A stretch of DNA of 64,000 bases from Psoroptes ovis (GCA_002943765.1 PQWQ01000009.1:1240001-1304000); one strand, 5' to 3'; shown: positions 12,750-27,738, counted from the first letter of the stretch. The notes: generated from the letters alone by a model not told the origin. Numbers and translations: made by a program.

Positions 12750-14504
12750 TAGAAAATAAATATAAATTCGAAAATATAAAAAAAAATTGATGATCAATAG
12801 ATTTTCATATTGCTGGTTTGCTAGTTTTGGGTAAAAATTTAATTTTTTGACAAACAAACAAGCAGCAAACAAACATATCCACACACACACACACATACAC
12901 AAACATAAATTGAATTGTGTGTGTGTGGAAGTAAACACACACAGTGGAAAGCAAAACGAAGAAGAAAAATTCATATTTACTCAAGAATTTTTTTTTTTTT
13001 TTTTTTTTTTTTTTGGTAACAAGGAACAAAAATGAAAAAATGTTTCTATCCGGAACACAGTCGACACAAAACCAAGTAGGAAAATAAATTCTTTTCAAAG
13101 AAAAAACCCAAAGAAGTACGCCAAACACAAACAAACAACTTGGAAAAATGGTGGGAAAAGAAATAAGAAATGAAAATTCATTTCGTATGTTTTCCCCGTA
13201 TATTGAGAAACAGGGAAAAATTCAAATTAAATTTGATTATGAAATTTGACAGAAGAAAAAAAAAGAAAATTTCAAATGAAAATTCATGAATTCATTCTGC
13301 GAAATTGTTAAAATTTTCAGACTTGAATTGACATCGAATATTTCAATTCATTGAAAAAATAATTACGAATGCACATATTATGCACTATACATATATTTAT
13401 GCTAATGAATGCTGATATTTGTGCAGAAATAAATTTATTTATTATTTTCAAGTTTCATTGAAAATATATAAATGATCAAATTTAGATTCAATATTTTTGT
13501 ATATTGGAGATTGAGTTTTTTTTCTGGTAACTTAATCAATGGATTTTCAGCTAGATAACTAACGAAATTTTGTAATTTTATTATTCGTAGGAAAAAAAAT
13601 AGGAGAAAAAATTCAGGTAAATCTTTTCTCTCTCTCTGTATGTGTGTGTGTGTATTTGAAAAATTTCAATTTATTTGACTTTAAGAAAAAGGAATTCTTC
13701 ATTAAATTATATGAATAAATCTATATTAATCAAAGTGGAACGAAAAAAATTTGGAACAAAAATAGCATCAATTCATTTGATTTTCAATTCATTCATTTGT
13801 TTTTTTTTTTTTTTTTTTTGGTTCAAGCAAAAAACACATATTCAACTAAGTCTTGAATATCTTCAACTGAATACATATTCAATGTGTTTTTGATAAAATA
13901 GAAATAAGAAATATCATTATTATTCATTATATTAGATCATCATCATCATCATCATCATCATCATAGATATGCGAATTTTATCGATCATTTTCATATGAAA
14001 ATGATGATGATTCTTGTTAAAGCAATCATAAGGATGACATGGCAATGATTGTTGGAAATTCTTTGCCATTTGCTATTTGCTATTTGCTATTTATTCATTG
14101 GTAATTGCATAGCAAATTATATCATATATGCTCTGTGCTGCTGCTGTTGTAAAACTATGATTATTATTGTTTATGATTTTTGATGATTGAAAATATGGAC
14201 AAACGAACAAACAAACACACACACACACACACACATATTTATTGTTTCAATAATGATAATTTCCATTTTCATTTTTATTATTATTTCTCGTTCATTCATA
14301 TCATTACAAATGTTTGTTTGCATATAATAAAACAATGGGGAAATTATATGCTTTGATGATTGAGATATTTGATTATATTTGTGAATTGTTATTTCATGGA
14401 TGTTACACATTGCTCGACAAATATGACGAAGCAAAAGTTAACGAATAGATAAATATCAAAATAATAATATGAATGTTGAATTAAGAATATTTCTCGTCTA
14501 TATA

Positions 14505-14584
14505 TTAGACTGTCCGTAAAGTTTTGGCCGATTTTCTTGAACAACTCTATTAATTAATCGGCCAAAACTTTACGGACAACCTAA
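14505..14584 (+). mobile_element. MITE copy 9 (subfamily C, long matched arms)
   Basis: The two 29-base arms (14505-14533 and 14556-14584) are inverted repeats with two mismatches, and the arms reach into GGCCGATT. Both carry GTCCGTAAAG where nearly all other copies have GTCCGAAAAG. TA dinucleotides flank both ends (14503-14504 and 14585-14586), as expected for TA target-site duplication. The loop keeps AACAACTCTATT of subfamily A. Confidence 0.85.
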
Positions 14585-16568
14585 TATATAAGGGATGAAT
14601 TGAATCCAATAAGAATGAATTGAATTCATCATCATATCGATTATTATCAATGGACGAAACATTTTATTTTTATTGTTTGTTTATTTATCTATCTATTTAT
14701 TTATTTATTAATATTTACATTTGTCCAGTAATATTGGTCTTGGTTGTATTTTTTTTTTTTTTTTTTTTTTGGTTTGAAATAAATTAAATATTGCAATCTA
14801 TCTATCCAATAATCTGATATGAAATTTGATAGAGTATATGATTTTGTCAGTAATAATAATAATAATAATACTAACATGTCATGCATGTCTTAAATATGAT
14901 TCAAATTCATTCTATTTTTCATTTTATTATTTATTTATTGAAATAAATAAACAAACAAATATATCTTTGAATACAGAGATAAATCATCATAAATCACACG
15001 CATACACACGAAAACACACAAAAATTAAGGCATTAGGCTTACATGGGCGAAATAGAATCGAAATCTGTAATCGAAAGAGGCTAATACAATACAAATATTC
15101 ATATCATTCACCATATTTCAAACCTCAAAAACAGAAATATGAACACAAATTTCAACATTCATACAACATCAATACTTTGATTTATGAATACATTGTGAAC
15201 ATGGAAATCAATCGCATTGAAATTTTTTTGAGAAATTATTATTCGATTAGATTTCACTCTATTCTATTCAATACAAAGCGAATGATATATTTCATTTTAA
15301 TGAATAGGATTACAAAGAAAAAACAAATGGAAAAAAAATTTTTAATAAATACTCATCATCATCATTATCATAATAATAATGATAGCTTCAAGCAAACAAA
15401 GCTTGGAATACATTTTTTCATTTCATTTCTGTATTTTTTTATTTTTTTATTTTTTTTTTTTTTGAACGTCAATATTTATGTATTGTCGCTGCATTCATAA
15501 ATGATAATAATTATAATAATCGTCATCATTGAATATGTATTGGTTATGTATGTTTAAGTTTATCTGTGTGTGTTTCTTATGTGCATCAAATGATGATAAT
15601 AATGATAATAATAATAATAATAAACGACAATTTAATGAGTGAAATGAGAAGAGGAGAAAAGAGATGGAAATATAAAAACAATGAATAATAATAATAATAA
15701 TACACAAATGATATTATTAGAATGAATAAATTTAGATATTGAATGTTTAAAATGATGAAATAAAATAGAATAAAAGTCAATTTATATGAATGAATGAATG
15801 GATGAAATGAAATGAAGAGAAAAATGATGGAATAAAATTCATATGATGATGAATTATATGAACCAAAAAAAATGAACGGGCATTTCGCATGCAATCTTGT
15901 GTTGTATTATTTGTTTTTGCCAAATAATAATTAGCCATGAAAGAAATGAACATGGCAAAATGGTTGAAATGATTGAGATTTACATTCGCCAACAAAAAAA
16001 ACACTTAATGGTTCATTTTTTTTTTCGAGGGTGTCAGTGCACACAGTTTGTTTGTGTGTGTTTGAGTGCATGTGTTTAGACAATAAGAAAATTATTTCTT
16101 TGAAAAATGTACCAAAAGAATAATGAAGAATTTTTTTTTCTCTCGTGAAGAAGAATAATTCAAAGGAAACACATAGGAAACGTTCGGAGAAATTCATTCT
16201 TTTAGATTTCAATTCAAAATTCATTATTATCATATACGAAAAGGAAAAAAAAAATCATGATCATTATTATTAGACAATTGTAGGCATAAGAATATGAATA
16301 CATACGTATGGAATCGTATTCATTCGAATTTGAAAATTGGAAAGAAGAATAATATTAAAGAATTCCAGTTCCATTCATACAAACACATGCAAAAATGCAC
16401 GGCAACCAATTTTTCAATAATTTTTTCTTTCTATTCTGCGATGCACTCATACACACACCAAACACATATTCAAATTTTCTTTTGTATTTGTTTGTTTTAA
16501 ACAATAAAATAATATGAAAATATGGAAAGCAAATTATAGAAAATAATAATATTAAATTTTGAAATTGT

Positions 16569-16649
16569 ATAGGATTGTCCGAAAAGTTCTGGTCGATTAT
16601 ATCGTAAGAAATCATGACAAAATCGGCAAGAACTTATCGGACAACCTAA
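16569..16649 (+). mobile_element. MITE copy 10 (subfamily B)
   Basis: Left arm AGGATTGTCCGAAAAGTTC, core GATTATATCGTAAGAAATCATGA, right arm AATCGGCAAG then AACTTATCGGACAACCTAA. The ATATCG core and GCAAGAAC right arm match subfamily B. Confidence 0.75.
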
Positions 16650-16924
16650 TTTATAAAAATTCTAAATAATAATAATAATCAAAATATTCAGAAGTTCAAA
16701 GATCTAATTCATTTTTTTTCTCTGTATTTTTTTGTGAAAAAAAAATTTCAAATTCAAATATTTCTATTCAAATATAAAGGTTCGAAAAATTGTTCATAAT
16801 TTTTTCTATATCATTTATTCAATATATGTGTGTGTACATTAAAGACAATCAGCTGGGAAATGATCATTCAAAAAATTGTTAACGAATGGCTATGAATACA
16901 TAATCAAATGAGATTCATTTTTTT

Positions 16925-16949
16925 TGGTTGGTTGGTTGGTTGGTTGGTT
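16925..16949 (+). repeat. (GGTT)6 tetranucleotide repeat
   Basis: Six GGTT units in a row on the plus strand. It is a local G-rich run in otherwise AT-rich DNA and has the form of a two-tetrad G-quadruplex motif. Confidence 0.85.
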
Positions 16950-17620
16950 GATGAAAAAAATGAACAAAAATACATATCGAGCATTAGCGAAATATATTTG
17001 CACAATTTGCAATTGTATTTCATGCATTTTGTCTATTTGTTGAATGAAAATGGCACACACACATACATACAAATACCAGACACATAATAAAACATATAAT
17101 TGACAAGTGAAAATATAGAAATTTGTAGTATATTATTATTGAATAAAGAATTGAATATTATCATCATCATATCATATCATTTCATTCAATTTTCCATTTT
17201 TTTTTTAATATTTCCATTTTTCATAATTCCTCGATTCGATTGAATCGAGCGAATAGAGGAAACATTGGAAAAATGGAAACGTAAAAAATGACATTTGATA
17301 ATCATATTTTTGTACAATCCAAATATGGAATAGAAGAAGTAATAATAATAATGATTTCAGTGAAATGAACATGTGGTCAATTTACAGCACAGCACAGCAT
17401 ATATCTATGTCTATTCACCAATACGGTAATATTGAAAAAACCGAAATTCTCGGATATTTATTTTTGTACTGTTTTGCTTCAAACGAAAATCAAACATTTC
17501 TATTATTGAATGGACACTGGAAAAAAACGAAAATAATAATTTCAATGATTCATTCATACATGTCAATGATTATTCAGATATATTTATCAATTTTCAATGG
17601 AAAAATAGAATAGAAATGTA

Positions 17621-17703
17621 TTAGGTATGTCCGAAAAGTTCTGGCCAATTTCCGCGTACAACTCTATGGATTAAACGGTAAGAACTTTTCGAACCCACTC
17701 TAA
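17621..17703 (+). mobile_element. MITE copy 11 (A-type left half, B-type right half)
   Basis: The left half reads like subfamily A (TTCTGGCCAATTTCCGCGTA then CAACTCTATGGATTAA). The right half (ACGGTAAGAACTTTTCGAAC) is closer to the symmetric arms of subfamilies B and C. The right end is decayed. Confidence 0.7.
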
Positions 17704-18170
17704 TAAATGCGATGCATTGAATATTGTGTACCAGAGAATTATGGCAGTGAAGTTAACTTTTATTTTGTTATTTTTTTTTTGTTTTCATAGAATTTTGATT
17801 CATTCATTCATTCATTTTTACATTTGTTGTATATTTATATTTTATTCATATTTTTTCCCACTTTTTTTTAATGCATTCCATTCTATTTTTAGCGAATGAC
17901 AATGTTTTTTATTTCTTAGCTTATGAAGATCGATTATTTTTCAAGTTATTTTTTTTTCTTTCCAATGCTTTCATGAAGGCTTGAAATAGCTTTCAATATA
18001 TATGCAGAAATGCAGAAATGAAAAATATGAGCATCAATAAGCCAAGAGAAATAAAAGAGGATAAGAAATCACATTACTTATCATACAGTTAAAATTCTTT
18101 CATTCATTCATTTATTTAAAATATTCTTGTTACTTTCCTTTTATACTCAAATAATTTCATTTTTTTTTAT

Positions 18171-18252
18171 TGAGGTTGTCCGAAAAGTTCATTCCGATTA
18201 TTCAGATAGAGTTGTTGGAGAAAAATTGGCCAAAACTTTTCGGACAACCTAA
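18171..18252 (-). mobile_element. MITE copy 12 (subfamily A, reverse)
   Basis: It starts AGGTTGTCCGAAAAGTTCAT, with ATAGAGTTGTTGGAGAAAAA in the core. It ends GGCCAAAACTTTTCGGACAA then CCTAA. This is the reverse complement of the A core. Confidence 0.8.
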
Positions 18253-19397
18253 TACTTTTTTTTCAAATGCAAATATGAAATAATATGAAAAATATCAGAA
18301 TAATACCAAAAAAAAAAAAAAAATGTAAAAGAAAGTAAAATTCAAAGAGAAAGAAAGTAAATTCACTAAAAATAGAAAATCGAAAAATTTTTCACTGATA
18401 TTATTCAATATTTTGAGATTAAAATAATAATAATAATAATAATGGCAGAGAAATGATGATGATGATGCACTGAACACTGAAATATAAAAATTTTATGTGA
18501 AAAGATTATGTTTTTGGGTAGAAAAAAAAAAGTTTCAATTCATATTTTCGTACATAAATATTTATGGTAAATATTAGAAAATATTATGTTGTCAATATAG
18601 ACACACATTTGTCATTATATATTTTTGGTCGGACCTATGGAAAATATGAAATAAAATTTCATTTTTTTTTATCATCAAAAATAAATTCCAAGCACGCATC
18701 TAACTAACCAAAACGACGATGACACTGATCATGATCATCATCATCATCAATAATAATCAAAAGAAAATAATGATAATAATAATAATGATGATGATCGAAA
18801 CGAAACGATTCGAACAAATCATTCATTGAATCGATTCATTTTCAACCGGGGGGTGGTAAGAAAAAATGATGTGGATGAAAAATTTTTGTTTGAATTTTTT
18901 CAAATTTGAGCTTAAATTGAACTGAATTGAAATAAAAAGAAATATGAAAATTAACCCTGAAGAAATTCTACAAAGAAAAATTCAAAAAAAATTGATCTTT
19001 GAATAAGAACAAAGACAGAAAAATAACACAAGAAATGAATTGAATAAAATTGACCTGATTAGAATTTTGAAATTTTGATTTATCATGGTGAAAGAAATAC
19101 ATAAAGAATTGAATGGAGCTTTTTCGGTTTGAATTCATCGAAAAATATTCAGTCATCATTCTAAGGAGAGAATCAAAGGAAATTTTCTTGGAATTTATTT
19201 CATCGAAAGAAAGAAAGAAAAAATTTATCGCTTTTAATTCTTCGAAAGTTTCTTATGAGGAAGAATTATGGGAAACGATGAAAAGAAAATATTGAAATTA
19301 ATGTATGGCAGGGTATAAGAATGGGAAAAGGAGTAAAGTAGTAAATCGTTAAATTTTTATGCATTGAAAATTAATTAATGCAAATATTTCATTTCTA

Positions 19398-19478
19398 TTA
19401 GGGTGGTACGAAAAGTTCATTACGCTTAATCGATAGAGTTGTTCATGAAAATCGGCCAGAACTTTCCGGACAACCTAA
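19398..19478 (-). mobile_element. MITE copy 13 (subfamily A, reverse)
   Basis: It starts TTAGGGTGGTACGAAAAGTT with CATTACGCTTAATCGATAGA following. It ends AAAATCGGCCAGAACTTTCC then GGACAACCTAA. The arms differ at a few bases from the family pattern. Confidence 0.8.
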
Positions 19479-20136
19479 TATATCTCATTATATACACAAA
19501 TGAATTTTAAGAAAAATAAGAAAATCATTTTCAAGTAAAAAATGAAGAAATTCATTATTTTCTTTGGTAATAAATATATTAAAAATCCATTCAGGAATAA
19601 AAAAAAATTGGTGGGGATTTGAATTAATTTCTTATTAATAATAATAATTTTTTGTTTTCTATAAAACGAAATGAAATTATTATTCTATCTTTGGCCCTTA
19701 ATACCCGATGCTTTTTCGCCTAAATATTTATTAATTCCTATGGGTGTATTTGTGTATATTTTTATTAATAAATAAATGAATAAATGAATTGATCGATTCA
19801 CAATTTTCTAAATCATCACAAATAGATATGTATTTATTTATTTACTTATACACATCACATTTAGAGCAAATCAAATTGAAAAAAATGAGAAAAAAATTTG
19901 TTCATTTGATAAAATAAACATGTACGAGTATTCAGAGAAGAAAAAAATATTTCAATTTCAAAGTACATGGACAAAACGAATAGGAACAATAACACCGTGA
20001 AACGAAAAACAATGAAACAAAACAAAATACAAAAAATGAATACAAAAATTGACAAATCTTAAGAAAAAATGTCAAATCCAATAAATTCAATACATAAGAA
20101 TACAACAAAAAAATAAATAAATGATTTTTATTATTA

Positions 20137-20219
20137 TTAGATTGTCCCAAAAATTGCCATTTAGCTTATTCAAATAGTGTTGTTCATAAAAATCGGCTAG
20201 AACTTTTCGGACACTCTGA
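20137..20219 (-). mobile_element. MITE copy 14 (subfamily A, reverse, decayed)
   Basis: The left arm is decayed (TTAGATTGTCCCAAAAATTG). The core TAGTGTTGTTCATAAAAATC and right arm CGGCTAGAACTTTTCGGACA remain clear. Confidence 0.7.
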
Positions 20220-20900
20220 TATATATTATTAATAATATTAATAATAATGATAAAATGCATAAATATTTATTTATATTTATTCAGAATTGAATTTTCTCTT
20301 ATTTTCTCTTAGTTTCTCTCAGTTTCTTTCTTTCTAATAATTTTTTATGCCAAGTTGGCAACTTTTTTTCCATTTCATTCAATTCATTTCTCCAAATACA
20401 CACACATACAAACACATATATTCGTCGTTCAATTTATGAAAATTTTTGTCTCATTTCATTTTCATCATATACAATATTTTTCAAGATTCAAGAAGCAAAG
20501 ACAAAGCGATAATAAAGAATTGAACAAAGATGCTGAATGGAAAATTTGGAGAAAAATTTGTAGAATTTATGGCGAAAACAACAAAAAATGAAATGAAATG
20601 AAATGAAATTCTTAAACATTTGAAACAATTGAAATTATTGAAAAAGATTTTGACCCATATTTTCACACTGTTTTTAAGGGTCGAAAATATGTTGGAATTT
20701 TGATCAGCAGCAGCCGAAAAACTTTGTGTAAGAACAAAATAATAATAATAACAAACGACAAAGACAATTAATTTTAATTTTTTGAAATTTTTTTTTTACC
20801 ATTTTTTATTTGCAAATTCATTATTATTTGTCATTCATTGTTTCAGTCAAATGTTGTTGTTGTTGTTACAGTTACAACAATATTCTTATATGATAAAATA

Positions 20901-20981
20901 TTAGATTGACCGAGAAGTTTATTCCGCTTAATCGAATAGAGTTGTTCGTGAAAATTGGCCAAAACTTTTCGGGCAACCTAA
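20901..20981 (-). mobile_element. MITE copy 15 (subfamily A, reverse)
   Basis: Left arm TTAGATTGACCGAGAAGTTT, core CGCTTAATCGAATAGAGTTG, right arm GGCCAAAACTTTTCGGGCAA then CCTAA. TA is present next to both ends. Confidence 0.8.
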
Positions 20982-23900
20982 TAGATATGCGAAATGATGG
21001 AATTTTCAATTTTTTTTTTATTTTCACAATTTAACACTATTTTCAAGCAGCAATTCTGTTTGAAAATTGCTGGAAAACAGATACATCTTCCATACTTTCA
21101 TTGTCTGTTAGAAATACAAACAAAATTTCATAAATTCTTTGTTTTTTTTATTGTTCGTATATCAAAGATTATATTTGAAATATAAATATAAAACAAATGA
21201 CATTTTTTTTTTGTTTAATTTCAAAATTAACATATTTACGCATTCAGAAAAATATGGAAAACAAATGGGATGGTAAGAATTAAAATTATCATTTTTCACA
21301 ATTCACAAACCACAATGTTTTGAGGAATTGTTAGAGTTTTGAATGGAAAAATGAATAAATAAATAAATAAATAAACGAATGAATGAATGAATGAACAAAC
21401 AAATTAATTAATTGAAATTATTCGTAAATCGTAATCAGTCGCGTATGTGTGTCGGTGTGTTTGTGTGGGTATGAATGAATTCATTCATGAATATATGAAT
21501 GAAAATTTTAAATGGAAATGAAAACAATGAATGAGTTTGAGGATGAATAATAATCTCATCAAAATGAATGGAATTAAATTTGAATAAATAAATAAATAAA
21601 TTTTGAATTTTTAAAATAATTCAATACGTTGATTATTATTATTATTATGCTGTATGACATTTTGACATTTATTTATTTATTCAATTTATTCAGCAGAATA
21701 TGCGATTCACCTGAACATTTTATTCAGAATTTGTTTTTTTGATTAATTAATTATTCGATTTCAAATAAATAATTAAAGGCGCAAAAAAAAAAACGGAACA
21801 AATTAGCATATTATTGAATGAGTTGCATAGAAGAGCAAGTTGCATTTACTTATTTGCATTTTTCTCAAAGAAAAAGTTTTATCTTTACGAAAGTTGGCAG
21901 CAAAAAAGTTGACATCATTCAATCATTCAAACATTAATTCAATTTAATATTCACCAAAAGGCATAGTTTTGAATAAATTGTAGCAATTAAATAATAATAA
22001 AGTCAAATTTATAAAAATTGAAAAAACAGGAAAAATTAACCTAAACTCACATTGGAAACCGAACAAAATAATGGGAAAAATGAATGGAATTTGTTGTTCT
22101 TACTTTGAACAGGAAAAAAAATCAAATTATTGATTCATTTTAATATTTCTCAAGCAATATTCACGAATAGATTAATAATAGTTTCGATGATTTCATCTGA
22201 TCATCATTCATTTTTTCATCAACAATTTTTTTTTTGATGATGCACGAATCATGATCAAATGATGATGATGATCATCATCAGCAGTATTTGTAATTATTAT
22301 TTATTATTTAGTCAAGAAAAAAATTACATTTTTATATGACAGATTTTTGACATTATCATTAGTATTATAAGATATGATTAGACTGCTGTTGTCGTTTAAA
22401 TAATGGCAACGTTCATAAAAATAAATTCATTTTTGATAAGATCAATGATATTGAAAAGGCAACAACAGCAGCAGCTGCAATTCAATTTACAAAGTGACAT
22501 TGATTTCTCTCTGAAAAGATGAAAATGATCAAAAATTGATCAAATCTTAGGCCATTAAATGGCAATGAGAAAAATATCAGCAAAGTAAAATATGAATGAA
22601 TTGAATTCAAACACAGTTGTTTTGCTTGAAACATAGTCAAATGAAATAGCATAATTTCATTTTCAACATTTCTGTATTGATATATTATTGTTGAATTTAT
22701 GAAATATTGGAAATAATAATAATAATAATTTGTTCGAAGAAAATCTTAATTGAAAAAGTTTTTTTTTCTTTGAAAATATTATTATTATTTCGAGGAAATA
22801 TTTGAAATGTATGAAATATTATTAATAAAAATTATTATTATTATTGTAAACAACAATAATTGAAACATGTTGTACGGATGTTATTTGGCCGAAATAATTT
22901 ATTTACTTCAAAATTCAATATTTCAATATTCATGGCAATATTTAACATTATTATTATTCTCAATCAATGGTCAATCATTTTAGGCTCAATTAGAAATTTT
23001 GTGTGAACCATGGAATATTGCAAGATCAAACTAAATTGAATTAAATAAATGCAAATATTGAGAAGAGAAGAACAAGAACAATTCAATTCTACTTTGAATT
23101 GTGGAACGATTTTCGCGAAAACAATAAATCAAAGCAAATTTTCCATTGTTTTTCTTTGCCAAATCCATTATATTCAACCAAAGTAAACCATATGTTCGGG
23201 TATATTTATTATTTCTTATAATAAGTAAGTAATTCAATGTTTATGAGAGTTTCATATGATGATGATTATAATGAATTTAAAGCCTTAGATACGCATCTGT
23301 AAATTCTTTGTACTAATAATAAATAATTGGAAAGAGTAAATATTTTTTGGTCTTTCTTTCGCTTATTCGAATAATTGAAAAGTCTTTAACAATGATATTA
23401 AGAATCGTATATTTATTTCAGAGTTTGTTGTACATGTTTCTCTCTGAGAAAAATCAAAACTACAAAGCATAATTTCATTACAAACAAAAAATCTTTTCTT
23501 TTTTCACTCAAATTGATTCAAGTTTAGGCACGTTTCTTTGGGTCTTCTTCATAGGGTATGAAACCATAGTTTTTTCTATGGTTTAATTGTTTGATCGTAG
23601 ATCATAAGATACATAGAAACATACATTTACTAAATCATATGTTTTGACCAATTATTTTTGGTATTTTTTTCTCGTTTTTTTTTCGTTTTTTTGGTTCAAA
23701 TTGTTTCAGTTCAAAAATGTTTTCTTTTGGAGCAAATGAATGTCGAAAAAAATTATAAATCAGCTTAAAGTATCTAATGATAATTTTAATGAACACACAC
23801 ACACCAACTAACACACTGACAACAAACAAATATACGTACAGAGATTCTGTATTAGATTAGTTATATCAAAGCATTAAAAACTGAAAAAAATTCACATTTT

Positions 23901-25450
23901 AACACAAATAATACTCGACAACGAATTATAATTGATATCGAGGAAAAAACAAAAGGAAAAAGCAAATGCATTTAGATCTAGAAATAATGACCTTTCTAAT
24001 TTTTATTTTTTGGTCAAAATGATATGTTTTACTCAATTTGTAAACTGGAAAAAAAAAACAAAATCTAATTATTCGAACATGTGGAATAGTAAAATAAGAA
24101 AAGAAAACAATTTAAATTCATTAATTCTTTTTGTTTTTGAATTTTTATTTTTATTTTGAAAGAAAAAGATTGATACAAACAGTAAAATTTCATTCATTGA
24201 AATTCATTTGAAAATCAATTCTTCTGATTGATCGTAAATATTAATATTTGATTTCAATTTCATTTGATTTGAATTTCATTTCTTTTTAAACTGTTTAAGA
24301 AACAGATTCTATTGATAGAACAAACTATCAAGCGATAGTAGAGCAAAGTAAGTAAGTAATAAGGAAAAAAAGCGGAGAATTAACAAATCAATTTGAAAAT
24401 AAAATAAAGACAAGAAACGAATTGTTTGATTATACAAATTCATTTTAAATATAAAAATAAATTGTATAAAAATGATAATCATATAGTTAGATAGCGAGGA
24501 TAATATGGTTTTTCATATTATTATTTGATTTTGTACACGAAATATTGAATTTAAAAATATCTATTTCTGTGTTTGTATGTGTTTTGGTTAGATTTCATTT
24601 TATTTAATTTTTTTTTTCATTAAAAAAGGATGAAAAAAATAAATTAAAATGAACGATATGGCAGCAGCCATTTCATTTTAAATATGGTAATGTGATCATC
24701 ATCATCATCGATTATTTTTATGAGGAAAAATTGAAAGTAAAAAGGATATTGGAAAGAATAATGGAAGAAATAACAATGAAATTTTCATTGTAATTTTTTC
24801 AAATTTTAATTTTGTTTTTTTTTAATGTCAAAAATTCATTTCATTTAAAATCATTTCATTTAAAATTTTCATTCAAAAAAAAAATTCAAATTTCAAAGCA
24901 TTCAAATTGATTCATCATCATCATCATCATCATTGTTTTGTTGTATGAATTTTACATATGAATCAATATAGATATTCACACATATAGATACGAACTGAAA
25001 CATTGATTCATTTTGATTTTCACCGAGCTAAAACGAATGACATTTTAACATTTGATGTATGATAATATCAGAGCGTGGGCAAGAATTTTTTTTTTTTGGT
25101 TTTCTAATTTGATTGAACACAGAATATTCGTGAATATTTTTTTTGTGAATAAAGAATGTCGTGAAATTATACATTGAAAATAATGAAATAAAAATTCACC
25201 AGCATTCAATTCAATTCAATTGAACAAATAGAATAATGAAAATGATAATAATAATAATGAAAATTATTGGAATTTGTTTCTGTTTCCTCTTTTTTTTGGA
25301 ACAGAAACAGAAACAGAAATGAAAATTTTTTGCAAAAATGAAATTCACTTGGGAAATCATCATCATCATCATCAAACATAAACATAGACATTTACCATAC
25401 TGAAAATAGATGGAATAGAATGGATGGATAGTTTCAAACGAAACGAATGG

Positions 25451-25479
25451 CACACACACACACACACACACACACACAA
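25451..25479. repeat. (CA)n microsatellite
   Basis: Fourteen CA dinucleotides without interruption. Confidence 0.95.
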
Positions 25480-27738
25480 CCAACTGAATTTGACCTTTAT
25501 CTATATGAATTTTTTTTTCAAAAATCATTCAATTCTAATCATTTTTTGTGAATATTTTACACAGCCAAAAAAACAACCAAAAAAATAGGAAAAATGATGG
25601 GAAAATCTTGTATATTCTGCAAAATAAATGTTCGTAAACATTTATCTGCAACAAAATCCATTGCGAAAATCGTTCGTAGAAATGACAAATAGTTTGTTGA
25701 ACAGAACAAGACAACAACAACAACAACAACCATGGAAAAAATAAATGGAAACCATTTTTGTGTGTTTGTGTGTTCCATATTTTTTCTGGTTGGCATATTT
25801 TATCATTGTGTGTTTGTGTGTGTATGGGTATTTATTTTGGGCATATTTATGGATATTTGTGAATGTTATTCATCATCATTATCATCATAAATGAAATATA
25901 CAAATGCATACACACACATTGAACTTACATTGAAATATTCTTCTTCTTCTTCTTTTATTTCTATTTGGATATGATGATTAATGGATTATTATTTCTTTGT
26001 TGCTGTTTTGTTGTTGCTGTATGAAATAATAACAACGATGAAGATAAAGATGATTATGATGATGATGATGATGAGAATCGTTGATGATATTCATGCATTT
26101 CATGAAATGATAATGATGATAAACGGAAATGTTATTACTTCACAATGTCATTTGAAAAAAATGTTATTCAATTCATATGTGTGATATATCGGTGATTATC
26201 GTTGAATGAGAGGAGAAGAGAAAAAATTCAATTGAATTGAATTGACTTTTTATAAAAAAAATTAATTTCATCAGAATTCTAATTGTCGTTGTATAGTATA
26301 ATAGTTTCATCATTATTATAAATTTCAATGATATTATCATATAATAATAATAATTGAGAAATTAATAATTGAGAAGCACTATAGATAGATAATTATGGTT
26401 GATCTCTTTTATTTTTGTTAATGTTGAATAACGACGATGATGATGATGATGATGATGAAGATACTCGATGTTGAAGAATGGCTGAAAATGATTGGAAATT
26501 TTTTTTTATTTTTGGCGAAAAAATAAAGCTCACAGTATGAATGATTTGAAAATTTTTGAAAATTTCGGAGAATTCATGAAATTCATGAATGAATGAAGCT
26601 TTGAATACATTTGCTTTGATTTTTAAATAAATGAATATCAATGAATGAATGTAGTGGAATTACAATGATCTCAAGAATTTCGAAATGTCAAAATAACACA
26701 CACATGAGTGTACATGAGAATGATGATAATTTTGAAAAATTCAAAAATTCATGATTCAATCAAATATCATAGATTTTGATTCAAATTTGATCAAAATGAC
26801 AAACATAAAAATTTTGATTATTTCAATGAATTTTGCTGGTCAAAATCTTAAAAAAAAAAATTCATTGAAATAATTAATGATTGAAATGATTGAAAACACT
26901 GATAATTCATTTACAAATGTATTTGATGTTCAATAATTATCATTTCACATTTATGATTGACGATGGCAAACTAAACTAAATAATTTTTCCAATTACACAG
27001 ACACAATATTTGAATGTACAGACACACACACACTAACACCAGCACCAACACCAACACTTACTAACAGAAATGTTTTGAAAAGAAATGAATTCGTTTGGTT
27101 TTTTTTTTTGTTCATATATTTGTAGAATTCCGTTAGCAGCAAAAAAATGGATGTTTTAGTTTTGCTTTTGGCTTATTTGGTTTAGTTTTATTTAGTTGTT
27201 TGCGCTTGTTTAGTCGTAACGTATACACTTGTAACGATTTTTTTATTTTCATTTTCTTCTTTGAAGTTCTTTGAATAGAATATAGAATATTTTTGAAAAT
27301 GAATAAATGAAATACACGCAGCGAATTCTCGTAGAGAGTTTGCTCAACAATTTTCAAATTGTAACAAATGAGAAAATATCGACAAAATTATTGAAAATAT
27401 CTTTACACCATATATCCATTACGTTTATGCTGCTACTTATGCTTCAAAAAGAAAAACTTGTACTTGGAAAATTTTCAGCCAAAAAATTCTGGAATGTATA
27501 TGGAACAAATGTGAGAAACAAGTGCACGACGCGAAACCCTATCATGTTTGAAAAATAAGAAAAAATAAAAAATGAATAAAAATAAATAAAATTAAATATA
27601 AAAAAAAAATGAATTGGAAAAAAAATGATTCTTATTTGAGTGTGTGTGTTTGTCGAAAATATTGTTGGAATCGTAAAAAAAATCAAAAATTTTGAAAATG
27701 CACAATTATTTTGATATATTTGATAATGATAAATATAT

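Noticed and set aside
14826..15500. 224-codon open frame
   Set aside because: Long, but made of simple-repeat translation (Ile, Asn, His and Phe runs) with no family pattern and no Kozak-like or splice support.
17228..17262. Imperfect hairpin around CCTCGATTCGATTGAATCGA
   Set aside because: Arms have mismatches, no neighbouring gene gives it a role, and similar TTCGAAT-type inverted repeats are common here.
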